32,374 bases of DNA from Nitrososphaerota archaeon (lineage in GTDB: Archaea > Thermoproteota > Nitrososphaeria > Nitrososphaerales > Nitrosopumilaceae): assembly GCA_029782475.1 (NCBI GenBank), contig JARPSM010000022.1, forward strand, positions 1 to 32,374, given 5' to 3'. Below are positions 25,848 to 32,374 of this stretch, one piece after another (the first letter of the stretch is position 1; each line of letters starts with the position of its first letter). A program made the position numbers and the translations under genes. The notes under the pieces were generated by a model that was given only the letters and a program-made list of their open reading frames with translations, did no database searches and was not told the DNA's origin.

Positions 25848-26879
25848 ATGGGTAAGAATGTCTACGCATCTGTAAAATCATACAGTCAGAGAGGGAAATT
25901 GCTAAAAAAGGCCGATTTGCAGACTTTGGCAGAATCAAGAGATCTTGAAGAATTAATGACTAGAATTAAAAATACAATTTATGGAGATGCAATTTCTGAT
26001 GTCCAAAAACCATATACTTCCCAAAGCATCGAGTCTGGTTTAAGAGGTCATTTAGCAGGAGTTCATTATTCAATTGCAAAGACTGCAGGAGATTCAAGTA
26101 TTTTAGATGCATATTATATGAAATTTATTATTTCAAACTTAAAACAAATTCTCAAAGGTAAGGTTTTAGGAAAATCTCAAGAAGAAATTGAAACTCACAT
26201 TAATCTTCGTGCAGAAGAATTAATCAAACAAAGAGATGTAATTATCAAAGCATTAGTTTCAAAAGATTTGGAAGAAACAGTTGCTAGTTTAAATTCAGTT
26301 CAGTTTGGTGATGAGATTTCAAAAGCATCTTCTTTGTATAATGAAACAAAAAATATTCAAGTTTTTGATACATATTTTGATAAGATTTTGTATCAACAAT
26401 TAGGACGTGCTTTGAAAAATACCAGAGACCGAGAAGTGATAAAATTAGTTGGAATGGATGTTGACTTTTACAATCTTCTTAGTGTCATTAGAGGAAAATT
26501 TTGGGGATTAGATGATTCACAAATTGAAGATTTGGTTGTTTCACAAACCCCATCAGTTCCTAAAGAATTACTTCAAAGAATGATGGCAGCTACAACAATT
26601 AGAGACGCATTTGCAGAATTATCAAACACAAAATATAAAAATTTAATTCCTGATGTTGAAAACGAATTAGATGCTGTAGCTCAATTTGAGAGATCATTTG
26701 AAATGTTACTTTACAATTCATCAGCAAGATCATTTACCAAAATGTTCAGTTTTGCTACAATTATAGGAATTACAAAATTAACAGCTTTTGAAGTAAGGAA
26801 TTTAGCAGCAATTGCATATGCAGTTGAGCAAAAAATTGCGACTGATATCACAATGTCAAAACTAATTGTAAAAGAATAG
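25848..26879 (+). CDS. atpC: A-type ATP synthase subunit C
   Basis: Connects the rotor ring to the central stalk. The 343-aa product is almost all helical, as expected, with the signatures GKLLKKADLQTLAESRDLEE near the start and GMDVDFYNLLSVIRGKFWGL at about residue 201. Its ATG is 27 nt from a TATA box of the same sequence as atpE's promoter. It lies about 5.5 kb from the atpI end and is separated from the other subunits by unrelated genes. It is followed after 8 bp by a 78-aa membrane protein. Confidence 0.93.
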   Translation: MGKNVYASVKSYSQRGKLLKKADLQTLAESRDLEELMTRIKNTIYGDAISDVQKPYTSQSIESGLRGHLAGVHYSIAKTAGDSSILDAYYMKFIISNLKQILKGKVLGKSQEEIETHINLRAEELIKQRDVIIKALVSKDLEETVASLNSVQFGDEISKASSLYNETKNIQVFDTYFDKILYQQLGRALKNTRDREVIKLVGMDVDFYNLLSVIRGKFWGLDDSQIEDLVVSQTPSVPKELLQRMMAATTIRDAFAELSNTKYKNLIPDVENELDAVAQFERSFEMLLYNSSARSFTKMFSFATIIGITKLTAFEVRNLAAIAYAVEQKIATDITMSKLIVKE

Positions 26880-26887
26880 TTTTTAAA

Positions 26888-27124
26888 ATGATTAAATTTC
26901 CAAAGAAAAAACAAAATATTTCTACAGAGGCGTTAATCAACACTATTTGGGTTAGCACATTTTTAGCAATGATTTTTTCAATACCTCCATTAGCGATATT
27001 TTTAGGAATATATTTTGGGACAGGGAATCTTGCCGTAGGTGCAATTCTAGGATTTTCCATGCATTTTGTTATTTTAGCATTTTCAGGCAAAATTTCAAAA
27101 TTTTTAACTCAAATTTTAAGCTAA
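26888..27124 (+). CDS. Small 2-TM membrane protein after atpC
   Basis: A 78-aa protein with a basic start (MIKFPKKKQN), two hydrophobic helices at about 17-40 and 46-67, and a basic end. Glycines in the second helix and the short turn are reminiscent of the AtpI/AtpZ helper proteins of F-type operons, which aid rotor assembly or ion supply, but the similarity is only in layout. It begins 8 bp after atpC and is probably on the same transcript. No known family is claimed. Confidence 0.65.
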   Translation: MIKFPKKKQNISTEALINTIWVSTFLAMIFSIPPLAIFLGIYFGTGNLAVGAILGFSMHFVILAFSGKISKFLTQILS

Positions 27125-27158
27125 ACTATAAGTGGTCATAGTAATGAAATAATCTATC

Positions 27159-27806
27159 ATGATGGGGGATAGAGATTTTCGAAGTACTATCGAAAATGCA
27201 ATAAATTCCATTGGAAAAGAGCTAGAAATCAATATTGATTCAGCAGATATTCAAACTATACACCTACATGAGGTAGTACAATGCCTACGAAGATCATATT
27301 ATGATAGAATAGATCCTCAAGAAGTTCAGAGAAAAGGATTCAATGAACTTCTTTCAGGGCTACTTAGAAAATTACAATACGGTAGTGATCCAAAGGATTT
27401 CAACATAGAAGATATCAAACTAAAAGGTCAAGTGGACATGTTAATTGATGACTCTATATTCTTATTCAGAGGAGCAACAGAAGAGTTAGAAAACCCTCTA
27501 GCAAATGATGTTCTTTATCTTAATGCATGTATGTGGATTTATGATAAACCAGATGGAATTATCATATACATAACTGGAGACAGAAAAGAGACATCATTTT
27601 CAATTTCACGAAACAAAAAAATGTTTGAGGAGATTATTCGCAGGATTAGAGTTCTAAATGATCTTCTAAAAGAGCAAAAAACCCCTATTTTAGAACCATC
27701 AAGTGAATGCTCTGATTGTCAATATTATGAAAGATGTTTCATGAAAAAGAAAAATGCAAAACAATTAGACCTAGCAGAAATGTTAGGATTTGGCAAAAAA
27801 GATTAG
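27159..27806 (+). CDS. Cas4-like / RecB-family protein with Fe-S cysteines, ExK motif not seen
   Basis: A 215-aa protein with the layout of Cas4-type nucleases. Cys42 in CLRRSYYDR, and Cys184, Cys187 and Cys193 in ECSDCQYYERC, match the four cysteines that hold a 4Fe-4S cluster. The Asp of the PD-(D/E)xK core is Asp93 in GQVDMLIDD. Where the second motif E-x-K is expected (about 102-104), the sequence is LFR in IFLFRGATEEL, so catalysis may be lost or moved. The sequence then follows Cas4 (ENPLANDVLYLNACMWIYDK). No CRISPR array or other cas gene is in the window, so a role in DNA repair or as an Fe-S-bound binding protein is more likely. Confidence 0.7.
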   Translation: MMGDRDFRSTIENAINSIGKELEINIDSADIQTIHLHEVVQCLRRSYYDRIDPQEVQRKGFNELLSGLLRKLQYGSDPKDFNIEDIKLKGQVDMLIDDSIFLFRGATEELENPLANDVLYLNACMWIYDKPDGIIIYITGDRKETSFSISRNKKMFEEIIRRIRVLNDLLKEQKTPILEPSSECSDCQYYERCFMKKKNAKQLDLAEMLGFGKKD

Positions 27807-27828
27807 TGAAAAATTAGAAAAATGTTGT

Positions 27829-27845
27829 AAAGGAAAAATTCCTTT
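27829..27845. terminator. Hairpin between convergent genes
   Basis: AAAGGAA-AAA-TTCCTTT has perfect 7-bp arms, between the Cas4-like stop (27806) and the stop of the microprotein at 27848. It lies just 3' of the latter's stop on the minus strand and could act as a terminator or 3' stabiliser there. Confidence 0.4.
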
Positions 27846-27847
27846 GT

Positions 27848-27958
27848 TTAATCGAGTGGTTCTGGATGTCCTTTACCACGTAGAGCGAAACACACTACTG
27901 CGAGTGCAATTGCGACTCCTGCTGCTGCGCCAAATGCGGCCATACCTGCTTCTGCCAT
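27848..27958 (-). CDS. 36-aa single-TM microprotein with very strong promoter
   Basis: Short ORF missed by usual length cutoffs. It starts MAEAGMAAFGAAAGVAIALA and continues VVCFALRGKGHPEPLD. Residues 5-25 are a single, Ala/Gly-rich helix, then a short basic-acidic cytoplasmic or outer tail. Codons are G+C-rich (GCA, GGA, GTC runs) as in amt and atpK, unlike the A/T-rich neighbours, which points to high expression. A strong box TTATAAAAG lies 28 nt upstream. No family is recognised. It could be a subunit of a larger membrane complex; small single-helix subunits occur in respiratory and ammonia-oxidation complexes of such organisms. Confidence 0.65.
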   Translation of the reverse strand: MAEAGMAAFGAAAGVAIALAVVCFALRGKGHPEPLD

Positions 27959-27981
27959 TTGATAAAAAACAATGAAACGGG

Positions 27982-27990
27982 CTTTTATAA
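27982..27990 (-). promoter_or_regulatory. Strong TATA box of the 36-aa microprotein
   Basis: TTATAAAAG on the minus strand is a near-ideal archaeal TATA box, centred about 28 nt from the ATG at 27958, with BRE-like GGCAAAG just before it. Confidence 0.6.
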
Positions 27991-28056
27991 CTTTGCCAAT
28001 ATTTTTGCTCTAAAAACATATTATCATAATTTTAGAATTTTATGATACTATCAAGT

Positions 28057-28608
28057 TTATTTTGTAAATTCAAAATTAAGTGTATTTTCTTGACCACTAG
28101 TCATTGAACTTAGATTGTAAAAGACAGTGCCGGAAACTCTCCAAGAGGGATTATCATCTTTGAGGGCTTGCCATAATTCAGGAGTATTGTCATTACCTTT
28201 CAAGTCAATAGTTTCCTTTAGAATTATTGAATTTTCACCAAGAAGAGTATAGTAGTTTGATCCAAATTCTACCATTCCTGTAGGTCTACTTCCAATTTCA
28301 CCACCCGTAATTTGTTCAGATTCAGAGTAATTTGTTTCAAATAACTGATAATCCATTGTTTGTACAATTACGGCACGCGGATTAGGATTAGAGATTTTAA
28401 ATGCAATATTGATTGTAGCTGTTCTTTCTGTAACTCTTTCAACAGAAAGATCATCTAATTCGATTTGAATAGCTTGAGCTTCTGGATTACTTTGAGTTCC
28501 AGGATTGTCTTGAGAAGGTATGGTAATAGTAGGTCCTACTAAAAGAATTCCACCTAAAATTAGAGCAAGTGTAGCAACTGCTATACCAACAAAAATTTTA
28601 GGATTCAT
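28057..28608 (-). CDS. LEA14-like (WHy domain) membrane-anchored protein
   Basis: A 183-aa protein with an N-terminal hydrophobic anchor (residues 4-26, KIFVGIAVATLALILGGILL) and an external beta-sandwich. The segment INIAFKISNPNPRAVIVQTMDYQLF is the characteristic core of the LEA14/WHy fold (N-P-N in the first half). Such proteins bind no known ligand but occur in stress tolerance. It is transcribed away from the 118-aa gene at 28679 and converges on the 36-aa microprotein region. No further function can be read from the sequence. Confidence 0.7.
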   Translation of the reverse strand: MNPKIFVGIAVATLALILGGILLVGPTITIPSQDNPGTQSNPEAQAIQIELDDLSVERVTERTATINIAFKISNPNPRAVIVQTMDYQLFETNYSESEQITGGEIGSRPTGMVEFGSNYYTLLGENSIILKETIDLKGNDNTPELWQALKDDNPSWRVSGTVFYNLSSMTSGQENTLNFEFTK

Positions 28609-28678
28609 GAATTTTGCATTTCCTCTTGATGTCTTAAATGTTAAGACAGTTATTATACCATTGCAGGAAGGAAAAATT

Positions 28679-29035
28679 ATGCAGTATTTTCAAGCCGTAC
28701 AGCAAGGAAAACAAAGAGCAGGAAAATCACAGATGAAAATGTTTGAAGTTGCGGGATTTGGCATGTTAACTTTGACTACAAAAAAGATCGATGGAAAATT
28801 TTACCCTGTCGGAGAAGAAGAATTTACTGCAGCGATTAGTTCTGAAGATGGTCATGTTGCTGTAATAGTAGATAAAGATGGATTTACCAAGGCTCAATCC
28901 AAGGCTGTAGAGAAAGAGGAAGCCTTATCAATTTATAAGAAATTGCGAGATACTGGAATTCCTGAATATCCAAAAAAAGATATTCAAATATGGTCTCAAT
29001 CTAGACCTACAATTCAAAACGACTCTTCTGATTAA
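28679..29035 (+). CDS. Conserved-looking 118-aa protein of unknown function
   Basis: The frame opens at 28520 across the start of the LEA14-like gene, but the ATG at 28679 (MQYFQAVQQGKQRAGKSQ) is preferred: it follows a purine-rich AGGAAGGAAAAAT and the coding-like sequence starts there. The product is small, soluble and charged, with a strand-rich centre (FGMLTLTTKKIDGKFYPVGE, HVAVIVDKDGFTKAQSK) and a helical end. It has no catalytic motif or known domain. It is convergent with pyrH, whose stop is the next base. Confidence 0.65.
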   Translation: MQYFQAVQQGKQRAGKSQMKMFEVAGFGMLTLTTKKIDGKFYPVGEEEFTAAISSEDGHVAVIVDKDGFTKAQSKAVEKEEALSIYKKLRDTGIPEYPKKDIQIWSQSRPTIQNDSSD

Positions 29036-29719
29036 TTATTTTGAAGGAAGAATAATTTCAGTACCAACATTGCCACCTTTTATTGCCTTTTCAATAATTT
29101 TTGTATCTGCTTTTAGAATTCGTGTTTTAATTTTTGAACGCTCAATAATTTTTAGGGCAACAATATCCATCAAGTCATATCCGCCTGCTATAGAATCTTC
29201 ATGAACTAACATATTTTTTAAATTCTTTAATTCTATTTGTTTGAATTTTTTTGCTTTTTTGAATTTGTTTGGATCCATGTCATAAACTCCATCAACATCA
29301 GTAGCATTAAGAAATTGTTCAGCTTTGATTTTTTCTGCAATTAATGCTGCTGTTCCATTAGTGCTTTGACCAGGATGAAGACCTCCAGCTACAACAATTA
29401 ATCCATCATCTACGGCATGTTTTACTTCTTGTAAAGTAGTTGGAGGATGTGAATATGCTTTATTTTTTAGAGCATAAATCAATAATTTTGCGTTTAATCT
29501 TGAAATTTCAATCCCCAATTCATCTAGTGTGGATTCATCTGCTCCAGAAGATCTTGCATGAGATATGTAATGGCGTGCAATAGTACCGCCTCCAGCAATT
29601 ACAATAGGTTGACAAAATTTGCTAATTTTCACTAAAAATGCGGCATAATCTTTTAGGGCTTTGACGTTATCCATACCAAAAACTCGACCAGACAATTTGA
29701 TCACAATTCGTTTTTTCAT
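29036..29719 (-). CDS. pyrH: Uridylate (UMP) kinase, archaeal type
   Basis: Phosphorylates UMP to UDP in the cytoplasm. The 227-aa product has the amino-acid-kinase fold: KLSGRVFG at the N-terminus binds [14 protein letters not shown] is the glycine-rich loop, and [20 protein letters not shown] is the diagnostic kinase motif. It is of the archaeal, shorter kind. Its ATG overlaps the stop of the HD-domain gene (ATGA, 4 bp), so translation is coupled. It is the last gene of the tmk-HD-pyrH operon. Confidence 0.94.
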   Translation of the reverse strand: MKKRIVIKLSGRVFGMDNVKALKDYAAFLVKISKFCQPIVIAGGGTIARHYISHARSSGADESTLDELGIEISRLNAKLLIYALKNKAYSHPPTTLQEVKHAVDDGLIVVAGGLHPGQSTNGTAALIAEKIKAEQFLNATDVDGVYDMDPNKFKKAKKFKQIELKNLKNMLVHEDSIAGGYDLMDIVALKIIERSKIKTRILKADTKIIEKAIKGGNVGTEIILPSK

Positions 29720-30951
29720 TTTAGAACACCAAGGATTGATTTTGCAGCAATTTCAACTTTTTTTCTGTTCTTTTGATGAGTGTATATTCTAAGTATGTTC
29801 ATAAACCCAGAAATCGCTGAAACCACGGGTATATCAGAAATTGGCATCTCTTTTGCTGAAGATTTTGTACCCTCATTAGCTATCAAAATGATTGATTTTG
29901 ACTCATTTTTTGATGGGGCAAGTGGGATAGATGGAGTAACAGAACTATCTACAAAAATTTCATTTTCATCAACTTTAGATTTTTTAGAAATTTCAATTCT
30001 GAGTTCATCTGTTCTAGTTTTCTTCAAATTTGTTTGATTTGTGAGAATTCTCTCATATACGCATTTTAACAATTTACGATTTTGATAATCTTCTGCAAAT
30101 TGCCTTGCTCGTTTTAGTTTGGGGGATTTGGATGTGATCAAAGATGATAGGACATATTCATCAGTTAGTTTAACAAACTCATTTAGATTAAAAGAGGTAA
30201 AGCCGAATTCATCATCAGATATTCTTAATGCTTCAATAAGCATTACTTCTGCTGCACGTACTGTCTTGTGAAAATATACTGCTTTGAACATTTGATATCT
30301 AGAATGCATCATAGATTCAAAAGAATAAAGTGCTGAACGTTCCAAGGCAAGTTTATTTTTATGGATATCAAGTGATTGTGTAATTCTTTTATGATCTATT
30401 TTTGCATGTTCTGCTCCTGTAAAATAACCATCTCTTAGTAAATAATCCATCATATCTGCACTCAAAGCTCCTGAAACAATTTCATTTAGATATTGGAATT
30501 TAGATTCTCCAAATGCAATTTTAGTAATTAGTTTTTTATCAAATCCTGTTTTTGATAATATATCACCAATTTCAGATTCTAGAATAATTTTTTTTCCATA
30601 ATCTTCATGTGAAATTTTTTTCTCTTGTATTACTTCTTCAAATAAATGAGAAAAAGGTCCATGACCAATATCATGTAATAAACCTGCAATGCGTAATAAT
30701 TGAACATCATCAGAATTTAGAAATCCTTTTTCATTTAATGCAAATCCAGCTTGACTAGCAATGTGCATAACCCCTAGAGAATGTTCAAATCTACTATGTT
30801 GAGCAGAAGGATATGTCAAATGTGCACCAGAAAGCTGTTTGATTCGTCTTAATCTTTGAAAAAGAGGATTATCAATTATTGGAAGTTCATAATCATAAAC
30901 ACGAATAAAATCATGAATTGGATCAATAATATCTAGATAATTTTTTTTCAT
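29716..30951 (-). CDS. HD-domain phosphohydrolase (dNTPase-like)
   Basis: A 411-aa metal-dependent phosphohydrolase of the HD superfamily, like dGTPase/SAMHD1-type enzymes. The metal ligands are His57 in [10 protein letters not shown], His93-Asp94 in [15 protein letters not shown], and a later Asp in [10 protein letters not shown]. The N-terminal segment ([20 protein letters not shown]) and [20 protein letters not shown] are family signatures. It could remove triphosphate from dNTPs or act on another nucleotide. It lies between thymidylate kinase and UMP kinase and overlaps each by 4 bp, so a role in balancing pyrimidine pools is a good inference. Confidence 0.88.
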   Translation of the reverse strand: MKKNYLDIIDPIHDFIRVYDYELPIIDNPLFQRLRRIKQLSGAHLTYPSAQHSRFEHSLGVMHIASQAGFALNEKGFLNSDDVQLLRIAGLLHDIGHGPFSHLFEEVIQEKKISHEDYGKKIILESEIGDILSKTGFDKKLITKIAFGESKFQYLNEIVSGALSADMMDYLLRDGYFTGAEHAKIDHKRITQSLDIHKNKLALERSALYSFESMMHSRYQMFKAVYFHKTVRAAEVMLIEALRISDDEFGFTSFNLNEFVKLTDEYVLSSLITSKSPKLKRARQFAEDYQNRKLLKCVYERILTNQTNLKKTRTDELRIEISKKSKVDENEIFVDSSVTPSIPLAPSKNESKSIILIANEGTKSSAKEMPISDIPVVSAISGFMNILRIYTHQKNRKKVEIAAKSILGVLK

Positions 30952-31553
30952 AATCCTAATTTCTTTGAAAATATTTTTAGAATTTCTTCATGTACTTCTT
31001 CTTTAGACTTGGTAGCATCAATTATTTTCCAATGTTTTTTCTTGGCAACAGTTCTGTAAAGATTAGAAATTTTAATAGAGAATTCTTTATTTTTTTCAAA
31101 CTTGTCTCTTTTCATTTTCTTTCCACCAATTTTATTTCTTGGAGTTCTTGAAAATGATTCTTTTTGAGTAACATCAAGCAAAATAACAAGATCAGCCTTT
31201 GGAAGACCTTCATCAAGACTCTCAAGCCATTTTTGCTTTAAACCATTTGCTAATCCATAAACCAAGTTAGAATGATAATATCTATTCATGATTAAGACAG
31301 AATTTTTCTCCTCAGCTGCTAAAATGGTATCAAATTTTTCCCATCTGTTAGCTGCTAAGAGACAGTGAATAACTTGTGGAGGAAATTTTCGTTTTCCATC
31401 TAAATATCTTCTAATTTCTTTACCAATTGGTGTTTCATAGTCAGGAAAATGAAATAGTTTTGTTTTGATTTTTCGTTTTTTGAGGGCCTTTTCTAAAAGA
31501 ATAGATTGTGTTAGCTTTCCTGCTTGATCTCCACCTTCAATTACAATAATCAT
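30948..31553 (-). CDS. tmk: Thymidylate kinase
   Basis: Phosphorylates dTMP to dTDP. The 201-aa product has the P-loop GGDQAGKLT (residues 7-15; GxDGAGKxT is usual). The second motif, normally DR-Y, is NRYYHSNLVYG here, with Asn for the usual Asp, but Arg and Tyr are kept. LANRW-like ANRWEKFD and the LID region are present. It is the first gene of an operon that continues with the HD hydrolase (4-bp overlap) and pyrH. Confidence 0.9.
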   Translation of the reverse strand: MIIVIEGGDQAGKLTQSILLEKALKKRKIKTKLFHFPDYETPIGKEIRRYLDGKRKFPPQVIHCLLAANRWEKFDTILAAEEKNSVLIMNRYYHSNLVYGLANGLKQKWLESLDEGLPKADLVILLDVTQKESFSRTPRNKIGGKKMKRDKFEKNKEFSIKISNLYRTVAKKKHWKIIDATKSKEEVHEEILKIFSKKLGL

Positions 31554-31634
31554 GAGATATCAAAACTGAGAGATTGATTGATTAAAAATCTATCAAGATA
31601 GTGACAAGTCTGTTATTAACACTGAGGCACGAAA

Positions 31635-31754
31635 TATGACTATGTCACTTATCTCTAAAGAAAAGAAAAACCAATCAATCTAACTGAAAATCTATACCAA
31701 CGTGAGAAATTGATAACAAAATTAGTACAAACAGCAAAAAAAGATGGTGATTAG
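31635..31754 (+). pseudogene. Broken short ORF with a frameshift in an A-run
   Basis: One frame begins MTMSLISKEKKNQSI and stops; after a one-base shift in the AAAAA run (31666-31670), the next frame continues PINLTENLYQREKLITKLVQ TAKKDGD. The joined reading is a plausible short, basic, helical protein. It is not recognised. It sits in a region of decayed DNA, so it is either a pseudogene or chance. Confidence 0.35.
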
Positions 31755-31856
31755 GTATATTCTACCCCTAACATGTATTTCAACAACAATTCAAATAGAT
31801 CAGAATTCCTGTTGTTATATCTCCATTCCATCTCTTTGAGGTATAGTAAGTAGCTG
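31751..31856 (-). mobile_element. C-terminal remnant of an IS1595/ISXO2-like transposase
   Basis: On the minus strand the segment YLLYLKEMEWRYNNRNSDLF, then ELLLKYMLGVEYT and stop, resembles the C-terminal helices of ISXO2-type transposases (xYLxEFxFRYNxR). Only about 33 codons remain; the DDE catalytic part is absent. The remnant ends at the 38-bp repeat copy that begins at 31855. Confidence 0.45.
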
Positions 31857-31892
31857 TTTGTGTTCTGAAGCATCAGAGAATGTCCATACAAT
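31855..31892 (+). repeat. 38-bp direct repeat, copy 1
   Basis: Matches 32181-32218 at 37 of 38 positions (GAAGC versus GGAGC). It borders the transposase remnant. Confidence 0.85.
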
Positions 31893-31976
31893 TCAAGCAC
31901 ACAGCAGGAAAAACTGGACTCGGACGTTAAAAAACTAGAAAAAATACAAGGGTCTAAAATAATCATTAAATACGAT

Positions 31977-32120
31977 ATGAAGACCAAGAAAGCTGTGACT
32001 CAACCAGAAAAGAAGCTGACAAAAGAGGAAAGAATGGAACGGAGCATAAAATGGCAGATGAAAAAATATCCAACATTGGACAGGGCATCGGCCATATACA
32101 ACATCAATCATTGGAGTTAG
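31977..32120 (+). CDS. 47-aa basic ORF, doubtful
   Basis: An ORF with an ATG at 31977 that reads MKTKKAVTQPEKKLTKEERM and ends NINHWS. The same frame is open upstream to 31869 but without a start codon, so it may be the end of a larger, broken gene. It is richer in G+C and in CTG/GCT codons than its surroundings, suggesting another origin. No family is recognised. Confidence 0.3.
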   Translation: MKTKKAVTQPEKKLTKEERMERSIKWQMKKYPTLDRASAIYNINHWS

Positions 32121-32164
32121 AGAAGAAAATATTAAAAAAATAAAGAGGAATAAATCCTACTATT

Positions 32165-32263
32165 TTAACCTGAGTAGGCTTGTTTGTGTTCTGGAGCATC
32201 AGAGAATGTCCATACAATAGCACCATCATCAGTAGTAGATGGAAAAGTAATCCGTTTGGCTCA
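32165..32263 (-). pseudogene. C-terminal gene fragment containing repeat copy 2
   Basis: The minus strand encodes TFPSTTDDGAIVWTFSDAPE, then HKQAYSG and stop, preceded by an in-frame stop. It looks like the tail of a lost gene. The repeat copy 2 lies inside it, so the 38-bp repeat is probably a duplicated piece of this gene's end. The parent protein is not recognised. Confidence 0.35.
32181..32218 (+). repeat. 38-bp direct repeat, copy 2
   Basis: Second copy of the repeat at 31855-31892, 326 bp away in the same direction, with one mismatch. Confidence 0.85.
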
Positions 32264-32374
32264 AAAAAATGATCAATTCCTCAAATTATCAAGATAAAAA
32301 GATCCAGATACAAGCATCATGTGCCTATTTTATTGAAATAATTGTTGTGAATCAGTTGAGACAGGGGAAAATAT

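Larger units (their letters stand above)
31554..32374. other. Gene-poor decayed segment
   Basis: No intact gene of normal size is seen in these 821 bases. They hold the broken ORF pieces, the transposase tail and the two repeat copies listed separately. Nothing resembling a tRNA or a CRISPR repeat was found. The stretch 32264-32374 shows nothing that can be supported. Confidence 0.6.

Noticed and set aside
27159-27806. CRISPR-Cas locus
   Set aside because: Only a Cas4-like gene is present; no repeats or other cas genes were seen.
28520-28678. Long N-terminus of the 118-aa protein
   Set aside because: It runs antisense through the start of the LEA14-like gene; the ATG at 28679 has a purine-rich leader.
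31751-31987. 78-aa intact minus-strand gene
   Set aside because: Only the C-terminal part looks like a protein family; the upstream part crosses the repeat and appears fused by chance.

Overview
The window looks like chromosomal DNA of a marine ammonia-oxidising archaeon of the Nitrosopumilus type (Nitrososphaerota/Thaumarchaeota). The evidence is low G+C content, tightly packed genes, PEFG-CTERM exported proteins, an Amt ammonium transporter with a signal peptide, an archaeal A-type ATP synthase, archaeal-type UMP kinase, and many start codons about 27 nt downstream of a TATA-like box, as expected for leaderless archaeal transcripts. The genus assignment is from gene content and style, not from a search.

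Layout. (1) 1-7914 is a cell-surface and metal-handling block: the C-terminal part of a CFI-box surface protein with a perfect coding minisatellite, a cupredoxin with a PEFG anchor, a small His-first exported protein divergent from a large CopC-CopD-beta-propeller fusion, then a ZnuABC-type metal importer divergent from a NikR-like regulator with a palindrome between them. (2) 7947-13204 holds a frameshifted membrane/spermidine-synthase-like gene, a second PEFG-CTERM protein, a stand-alone LON-domain protein, and the two aspartate carbamoyltransferase subunits arranged head to head. (3) 13239-20321 is the main ATP synthase block: E-A-B-D-(41-aa protein)-K on the minus strand and subunit I divergent on the plus strand. 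Subunit C lies apart at 25848 with a 2-TM partner. The promoters of the E, I and C transcripts share an ATTAAAATC element at the same distance from the start codon. (4) 20332-24997 holds an exported protein coupled to a 42-aa zinc ribbon, an Lrp-HTH/GAF regulator flanked by TGTCC/GGACA palindromes, a 28-aa Cys/His microprotein, a rhodanese and the Amt transporter. (5) 25125-29035 holds a possible winged-helix protein, ATPase C, a Cas4-like protein without the usual ExK motif, a 36-aa membrane microprotein with a very strong promoter, and a LEA14-like protein. (6) 29036-31553 is a translationally coupled tmk-HD hydrolase-pyrH operon. (7) 31554-32374 is decayed DNA: a transposase tail, a 38-bp direct repeat and broken ORF pieces.

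Taken together the genes serve copper/zinc supply at the surface, pyrimidine nucleotide synthesis and control, ammonium uptake, and energy conservation. The best candidates for undescribed biology are the Lrp-GAF/zinc-ribbon operator module, the shared ATPase promoter element with the 41-aa ATPase-operon protein, and the several conserved-looking microproteins that fall below usual ORF cutoffs.
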